Shown: positions 57,885 to 64,000 of the stretch, in pieces
How the letters are laid out: every line of letters starts with the position of its first letter
How positions within the stretch are numbered: position 1 is the first letter of the stretch
Assembly: GCF_022605165.1 (NCBI RefSeq)
Contig: NC_063076.1
Span: 1,364,001-1,428,000 of the forward strand
Length of the DNA: 64,000 bases
Direction: 5' to 3'
Source: Purpureocillium takamizusanense
Lineage: Eukaryota; Ascomycota; Sordariomycetes; Hypocreales; Ophiocordycipitaceae
Program-made: the position numbers and the translations under genes
The notes under the pieces: generated by a model
Database searches by the model: none
Seen by the model: only the letters and a program-made list of their open reading frames with translations
What the model was told of the DNA's origin: nothing

Positions 57885-58941
57885 TAAGCCCGCTCGTCCC
57901 TCCTTCCCTATACTCCCCCGCCCTATAAGGCGTAGGGGCATACCGATCCAAGCTAACGTTAAGGATAAATATTATTAGAGTCCTCCTAAGCTAGGCTCTT
58001 AAAGCCCTTATCGCTATCGCCGATACCGTCCTCGCGGCCCTATACTGCCCGCCTTATTATAGCCGTCCTTAGCCCCTCTATTATACTCTACGCTATTATT
58101 ACTGCCTCCCTAGCCTCCCCCCCCCCTACTACCCCTCTTATCGCTACCCCTTAGGGTAGCTACTATAGCCGCTTATCGCCGCCCTTAGTATCGCCTTCTA
58201 TAAATATTTCTATCTCTCCTTATATAGCCGTTATTAACCTAAGATAAAAGAAGGTAAGACTCGACGCTCTTATTAGGGAGCTCCGCTCCCGCCCTTATAT
58301 ACGCTATGCTAGGCTAGAGGCTAATTACGTAGCCTACGCTAATTAGTTATAAGGTAGCTATTATAGCTATTATATAGCTAACTACGCGTATTGCCCGTTA
58401 GGCCTAGCCCTCCTCGCCGCCTTATACGGCCGAATCTTTACCGCTAATGCCGCTACCGCTATTATTATTATTATTACCGCCGCCCCCCCCGCTACTACCG
58501 ATACCGCTATTGCCGCTACCGCCGCCGCCGAGAAGGTAAAGGCTAAGGTAAAGAAGGTACTAAGCGCCGCTTATATAGCGACTTAATACCTTTAGAAACT
58601 AAAATATATAGGCCTTATACCTAAGTAAGTCCTTTCCCCTTATCCCTATATAGCGCTAACGATATAGCTATTAACCCCTATATAGAAGTAGCGCCGATAA
58701 CCTTAATGCCCCCGCCCTCGCCCCCGCCCTTACCGCTTTAATTACTACCCTAGGTAATAATACCTAGCTATTTACTAAGGTAGGTACCCTTAAGGACCGC
58801 CTTATAGCGGTCGAGACTATTATCGCCGCCTTCGCTAGGGCTCCCCTCGCCGCTATTATTACTATTATCGCCGATAAAGAGGTAAAAGAAAAGGAGGAGG
58901 AAGATAAAGAAAATAAAGAAGAAGACGAAAAGGAAAAGTAA
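57885..58941 (+). pseudogene. RIP-degraded antisense frame with a spliceosomal-type intron
   Basis: Lies between the chromovirus pol and its probable LTR, on the opposite strand. One frame runs from about 57,885 to 58,624 if TAA/TAG are read as former Gln/Trp/Arg. Then comes a 43-nt segment with perfect intron signals (GTAAGT 58,625-58,630; GCTAAC; GATATAG ending 58,667), after which the frame continues to TAA 58,939-58,941. The predicted product has a Pro/Ser-rich N-terminal third, a basic central helix region (KVRLDALIRELRSRPY near 58,250), a KVKAKVKKVL motif, a helix with KVGTLKDRLIAVET, and a Lys/Glu-rich tail. Not recognised. It could be an accessory ORF of the element or a host gene caught in the repeat. 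Confidence 0.5.
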
Positions 58942-58984
58942 CCGCGCCCTATAGGGTAGCCCCCCCCTCTTAAGGGGGGTAAAG

Positions 58985-61900
58985 CTAATACTAATATTTC
59001 TTTTTAGCGCTCTTTACTAGCCTATTTTATAAACCGCTTATATACCTCTATATATCGTACCTCCTTAAAGGGCTCTTATATCGGCTCGAGATATCTACTC
59101 TATTTAACTAAGGCTTCTTCCTTAACTCCCCGGCCCTAAGGCTTTTAATAGGCCGCTAAGACTTTTTCTATTTTATAAAACTTATTATTACTCGCTTATA
59201 TTAATATAGGCTAACTATCTAAAATAGCCTAGTTAAGTATAGGGTCGTTACTTACTTATTATAGCTAGTCTATATAGAAGTAGTTATATATACTTAATAA
59301 TAGGCCCGTTAGCTCGACTATATATAGGCTTATTACCTTATTAACTATATATTTCGAGTATAGCTAATCGAGCTTCTTCTTTAGCCTTATAAAGGTATAG
59401 TTATAAAGATTAAGCTAAACTTTATCCCCTATTTTATACCTATCGGCAGGGCTATATATATAATTAGCCCTCTATTTTTATTTAAGCGAGGCCGCTATTA
59501 TTATAAAGCTATAGAGCTTTATAACTTACTTAAGCTTTTTTATAAAGGCCTAAGCCTTACCTTTTAATATAATATATTAGCTTACTTCCCTTAAGGGGGG
59601 AAGGGGGCTATTTATAATAAATTAGGGGTAATAGCTATAAAGCGCGAAGAAAGGGGATATCTTAATTAACGTACTTATCTAGCTATTAAGCGCGAGCTAG
59701 GCTATAAGTAGCTATCAGTCTTAATCGTCTTAGTTATAGTTAATATAGGCCTTAAGGTATACCTATATTTCTTAGTTAATCCTCTCTATACCCCTATCTA
59801 TTTAGGGGTAGTATACTATATTAAGTTACTATTCGATATTAACTAGCTTATAAAGGTATTATTAAAAGCTACTTATCTAATTCGTTCCTTAATCGCTTAT
59901 AATAGCGGTAAGCTAGCTATACTAATAGAAGTAATACTAAAGGAAGCGCTTTATATATATAATAGCGTTTATAATAGCTATTAGCTTTAATATAACTTCT
60001 TTATTAAGCCTATCTTAAATAACCTAAAGGAAGCGATATCTACTTATAGGGGGGAGGTCTATAATAAAGTCTATCTAGATCTACCTATAGAACTAATCCG
60101 GTACTAATAAAGGCTATAATAGCCCCTTCTTATATTCCTTTTAAATCTTTATGCGGCTATAAGTATTATAGTTATAAAGGAACCTCTTAACGTACTATTA
60201 TATTAAGGGCTAATAAAACTCTTATAATAATATAGCTATTATACCCTTTTTACTTAAGTACTTAAATAAAGGAGAGTTATAGGCCTATTATATTAGCCGA
60301 CCCCTAAGCTCGTTTTATAAGTCCGTTCCTTTAAGAGCGGATTTTACCTTTACCTTTATTACTTAAGGGGCGCTAAGTACTTAAAGGCGGTCCCTATAGT
60401 AGAGATTCCTTATTATATCGAGGCTATACTTTACGATCTAGACCTTAAGGCTAAGCTTTAAGTCAAAAGTATAAGCGCTACTTTTAATTATATAAAAAGC
60501 GCTTTAATAAATTATATCCCGCTTTATTTCGCGTCGCTATAGAGAGCTTAACTAAGGGTTAAGGAATAAGGTAGCTAGCTTAGTCGAGGTAGCGCCGATA
60601 TATATATAGAGGGCGCTTTAAGGGATAAGTTATATATCCCTAGCCTTACGGTCTTCTTAAGTCTCTTAATCTTAGTCCCTATAAGAGAGAGCGTTAAGTA
60701 CTATAGCTAGTTTACCTAGCCTATATTCTAAGGAGAAGTTAAACCTTAAGAGTAGCTCTACTTAACGCGCCTACTACTTTAATAAGCGCTAATAAGTTAT
60801 AAAATATTCTAGGTTCTTATAGTCTATAAGTATTATAAAGCTCTTATAGCTATAGAGCTCCGCTAATTATTACTTTAAGTAGCGAATAATCGCTAATATC
60901 TCCTTATCGTAAATAAGGTAATTCCGCTCGGTAAGGGATAGCTTTTATAAGTAAAAGGCTATTAACTTCTATTAGCTATTTATATCTTATAAGAGCGTTC
61001 CCCTTAGGGCGGTCCCGCTATAGTCTATTTCTAAGAAGGTAAATAAGTTAGGGTCTTATTACGAGAGGATTAAAGCTTTCGTAAAGGTTTCCTTAAGAGC
61101 TTTAAACGCTATTTAATACTCTTACTCTTATATAAATAGAACCCGCTTCTCTATTAGGGCTATAAATAGCGCTACTATCTCTAAAAACTTAAGTATAAAG
61201 ACTTAATAGTAATTTACGAACTTAAAGAAGCTCTATACCCCCTTTTATATCGTTAGGGCTAGCTATTCGATAACTACTTTTATCTTTATAAGGTCCGCTT
61301 TAATACCCTTATTTATATAGATAATAAAACCGAGGTATTTAATAGTCTTAACCCTAAACTTATACTTATCTAGGTTAAGATATAGGCTATAGTCTTATAG
61401 CCGCTTAAATACTTATTATACTTTTATATAGTATTCCTTAAGGGTACCGCTTATATAGATAAGGATATTATCTATATAGGTAGAGTAAAAGTTATTTAAG
61501 AAGTCCTATAATATATTATTAATATAGCGTTAAAAGGTCGCTAAGGCGCCGCTAAGGCTAAATAAGGTAATTATTTACTTAAAGAGACTATACCTTATAT
61601 AAAAGGCAGTCTTTTACTCCTCTTTTATTATTACCTATACCTTATAGAACGCTTATACTATATCGAGCTTAATAAACTAATAGGCGCTTATTAGGTTATA
61701 GAAGGTATTATTAATAAGGGGGATAAAGTAGCGGTCTGCCTTTATAATAGCGTTAAAGGCGCGATAGTTATAATAGAAATAGAGCCCGCCCCTTAACTTC
61801 TATACGAAAAAGATAGGTACCGCCGCCTCTAAGCTATTAGCTTTAATAAACCCCTTATCGAGAAGGTTATTAAAGGTCTTCTATAAGATTAATACTTCTT

Positions 61901-62800
61901 TACGTAATATATTATAAAGTATACTATAGGGCATAAGTAGGTCCTAGCCGTTTAGGCCTTTCTTAAGGGGGATTTAATAGTCTATACTAGGCTTATAAGG
62001 GTTAAGCTTATTTATTTCTTACTTCTTAAAGAGTAGAAATAAGTCATAAAAGCGCGATAGGATAACCTCTTAGAGTTCCTCTCTTAACTTAGGCCGCTTA
62101 GGTATAAGCGCTTTTTCGATATCCCTTATACTAACGGTAAAGATAGCTACCTTAGCTATATCGCTACCCTCTTACTTCTTAATCCGCTATATATACCTTA
62201 CGAACGTTAATACTATAATATAATAAGCGTCTTTTATATCCCTTAAGAATAGGCTATTAAAGGGCGGCCCTTAATAATACTATACCTATATCTATAATAG
62301 CCTATATTATAGCCTACCTTTATATGGGATTAAGTAAGACTTTATATATTATATCTAAGGCTTCCTTAAGATAAGGGGGAACTCTAATTAAGGCACTATA
62401 TAAGTATAGATAGGCTATAAATAGCCCTTTATATTTATAACTAGCTATATTAGCTCTTTAATAGCTACCTTATCTATAATACTTAATATACCCCTTACCT
62501 TATAAGAAGGGATCTTCTTTATTAAGACTTTAAGGTCTCGGGCTACTTCCTTATCTATAGCTATATAATACTTATATCCCTTATCGATAAGTATAGAATA
62601 AAGAGGACTTTTATTAATCGATATTATTATTACCGATAGGGTCGTTTTTAAGCGTCCCTTAAGCTTTATTTTTTCTACTTATATTACTATAGGCCTTAAA
62701 GTATAGCTTCGCTCTAAGGTAGCGCTTTTCCTTATATAAGCGCTACTTCTTTACTTTTACTCTCTTCATTAACTTTACTCTTAAGCTCTAGCTTAATAAA
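58985..62800 (-). pseudogene. RIP-degraded Ty3/Gypsy pol (RT, RNase H, integrase, chromodomain)
   Basis: Reverse transcriptase lies at about 61,190-62,000: a GFIKANS..VPIFFV start, FIKLDIV, and the catalytic YxDD box at 61,463-61,478, now YIDN (second Asp lost by G-to-A change). The thumb/connection, recognisable as GIKADxxKIK.VIEW, lies at 61,200-61,320. RNase H (about 60,640-61,110) shows EIDYSGTALRG and LTERNYLIYDKE. Integrase (about 59,600-60,400) shows a YVKRFLYNYNTY zinc-binding remnant and IDFIIDLPP with the first catalytic Asp. A chromodomain closes the frame (58,985-59,190: VEKVLAAY, then EALVK.SRYLEPI.EPF). Stops fall at former Trp and Gln codons throughout. Confidence 0.85.
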
Positions 62801-62834
62801 GACTATATAATATAGCCCGACTAAGCTCGACGTT

Positions 62835-64000
62835 ACGGGCCGCTTCGCTAAGGTATAGGGGTAGCGCGCTATAAGGTAGCTACTCCCTCTATAGCGGAAG
62901 TATAGCCCTTTATTTTTCTTTCTTTCCCTCTTATCTTCAGTAGCTTACTTAGCTCGATAAGGCTTATCGCCCTCTTTAGTTAAGTCTCTTTAGGGGCCCC
63001 CTCTATTCGGGCTAGTCCTATGCCTTTTAAGGCGGGTAGCTAATATTATAATATCGCTATAATAGTCGATAATTAAGATAGCTATAAGGGAGTTAGCCCG
63101 GTCCGCTCTTAAGGGCGCGGGCTAGCGTTTAAACTAGCCTTAGCCCCTCTTTTAGAGCTCCTTAAAGTATAGGGTCCTCTCGAAATTCTAAGAGATTTCT
63201 TAGAGGCATTAAGTATATTTATAGAAAATAACTAATATCTATATCATAATAAGCTATTCCTTTAAGGCATCGGATATAGTATTCTATAGCGCTAAGATCT
63301 AGGTATCTTTTATTTAGGTAGACCTACTTATATTTATAAAGGTACTCTCGAAGTTAAAGAAGAAAGTACTAAAGGGCTACCTATCTCTCTAGCGTAAGCC
63401 CTATAGCTTATCGAGCGCTCCTTCCTTAACCCGCTCGCTACTAAAGAGGCGTTCGATATAGTTAAAGAAGGCCTATAGTTCCTTATTGCCCTTAAGTCCT
63501 CCCTAAGTCTAAAATCCCTCTATATAAGGCTATAGTTAGATAAGTAGCGTATTAAGGAGCTAATATTAAATAGCTCTACTTTCCTTATTAAGGCCTTTCG
63601 CTTTATTAGTCTTATATTTACTTTTTAGTTAGTATAAAAAGAAGTAAAAGTATTCTATCTTACTATCTTATATTAGCTATTCGAGCGGCTTCCGCTTCTT
63701 AGGCTTAGGCGCCGCTCCGCTAAGGGCTATTAGGTTAAGCATAGACTATAGCTACGCCCTTAGATATTTAAATTTTATTTATTAAAGCGCTTATTATTAC
63801 GCTAGCTATTATACTTATTATTACGCCTATTATAGCGCCTATTATTACGCCTATTATTACGCTTATTATTCCGCTTATTATTCCGCCTATTATTACGCCT
63901 ATTATTACGCTTATTATTACGCCTATTATTGCGCCTATTATTACGCCTACTATTACGCCTACTATTCTATCGAGAGCCTATAGGCTACCGCCGGGTCTAT
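62835..64000 (-). pseudogene. RIP-degraded gag, incomplete at window edge
   Basis: Upstream of pol on the minus strand. A zinc knuckle spacing CX2CX4HX4C can be traced at about 62,840-62,902, but the three cysteines and the histidine are now tyrosines (TGC to TAC/TAT), exactly what G-to-A RIP would cause. Further upstream the frame is broken by stops. Its N-terminal part runs off the window after an Asn/Arg tandem repeat. Confidence 0.7.
63786..63968 (-). repeat. 12-bp tandem array coding Asn-Asn-Arg-Arg units
   Basis: About fifteen copies of a 12-bp unit (plus-strand TATTACGCCTAT and close variants). On the minus strand each unit reads Asn-Asn-Arg-Arg (or Lys). It lies in the gag region of the chromovirus and may have been a basic, nucleic-acid-binding tract. 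Confidence 0.75.

Larger units (their letters stand above)
55880..64000. repeat. RIP-mutated AT-rich repeat block
   Basis: From about 55,880 to the window end CpA and TpG dinucleotides are almost absent (none in long runs such as 58,741-58,940), TpA is very common, and frames are riddled with TAA/TAG where Gln or Trp would stand. This is the dinucleotide signature of repeat-induced point mutation (CpA to TpA on either strand). GC-rich islands (57,230-57,420, 57,600-58,100) persist because they lacked CpA or are rich in CpG and GpC. The block implies active RIP at some time in this lineage. Confidence 0.9.
57149..64000 (-). mobile_element. RIP-degraded Ty3/Gypsy chromovirus, 5' part beyond the window
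   Basis: The minus strand reads, from high to low coordinate, gag with zinc knuckle, reverse transcriptase, RNase H, integrase and chromodomain, the order of Ty3/Gypsy elements with a chromodomain integrase. Every domain carries many stop codons at former Gln/Trp positions and missense changes at catalytic residues, so the copy is inactive. The right end (5' LTR, start of gag) is outside the window. A plus-strand reading frame lies between pol and the probable 3' LTR. Confidence 0.85.

Noticed and set aside
58950..58985. C-run/G-run palindrome resembling a rho-independent terminator
   Set aside because: Bacterial terminator logic does not apply in a fungal nucleus; it lies at the end of degraded pol.
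63786..63968. Short regularly repeated units suggestive of a CRISPR array
   Set aside because: Units are directly adjacent with no spacers, encode a repeat peptide, and the genome is eukaryotic.

Overview
This is a window of filamentous ascomycete nuclear DNA, most likely a Sordariomycete (Hypocreales-like). The reasons are short 43-90 nt spliceosomal introns with GTRNGY donors and CTRAC-type branch points, filamentous-fungal families (DUF3176, Arylsulfotransferase_2-like, NACHT NLR-like, GFA pairs), and a block mutated by repeat-induced point mutation (RIP). Species cannot be fixed from the sequence alone. No CRISPR array, rRNA gene or convincing tRNA was seen.

Layout: (1) 1-13,719 is a long GC-rich stretch with CT-rich tracts and microsatellites and no convincing gene. 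(2) 13,720-22,594 holds a conserved nuclear-looking protein (-), mitochondrial isoleucyl-tRNA synthetase (+) and a large membrane-anchored fungal protein (+). (3) 23,743-36,205 looks like an accessory segment: two small secreted cysteine-containing proteins, a secreted endonuclease/exonuclease/phosphatase-fold protein with duplicated N-terminal modules, a membrane arylsulfotransferase-like protein, a NACHT NLR-like protein and a small cysteine-rich orphan. (4) 36,833-54,892 is a dense core block: SAC1 (-), RAB5/YPT5 (+), MIC60 (+), a DUF3176 membrane protein (-), two folylpolyglutamate synthase paralogues placed tail to tail (+ and -), a two-domain GFA protein (-) and a BUD27/URI-like prefoldin (+). 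(5) From about 55,880 to the window end the DNA is AT-rich and almost devoid of CpA/TpG. It carries a RIP-degraded Ty3/Gypsy chromovirus on the minus strand, cut by the window edge within gag, plus two other degraded plus-strand reading frames.

How the genes relate: SAC1 and RAB5 are divergently transcribed and both act on endomembrane identity (phosphoinositides and early endosomes). IleRS and MIC60 are mitochondrial. The two FPGS genes would polyglutamylate folates, and both have upstream starts that add presequence-like N-termini, suggesting mitochondrial and cytosolic forms. The accessory segment combines secreted proteins with an NLR-like receptor, a mix typical of fungal interaction and self/non-self loci; a functional link is inference only.

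The most unusual items are the convergent FPGS pair with hidden alternative starts, the 12-cysteine Kex2-processed secreted peptide, the duplicated module on the secreted nuclease-fold protein, and an apparently intron-containing, RIP-degraded antisense reading frame between the chromovirus pol and its probable 3' LTR.
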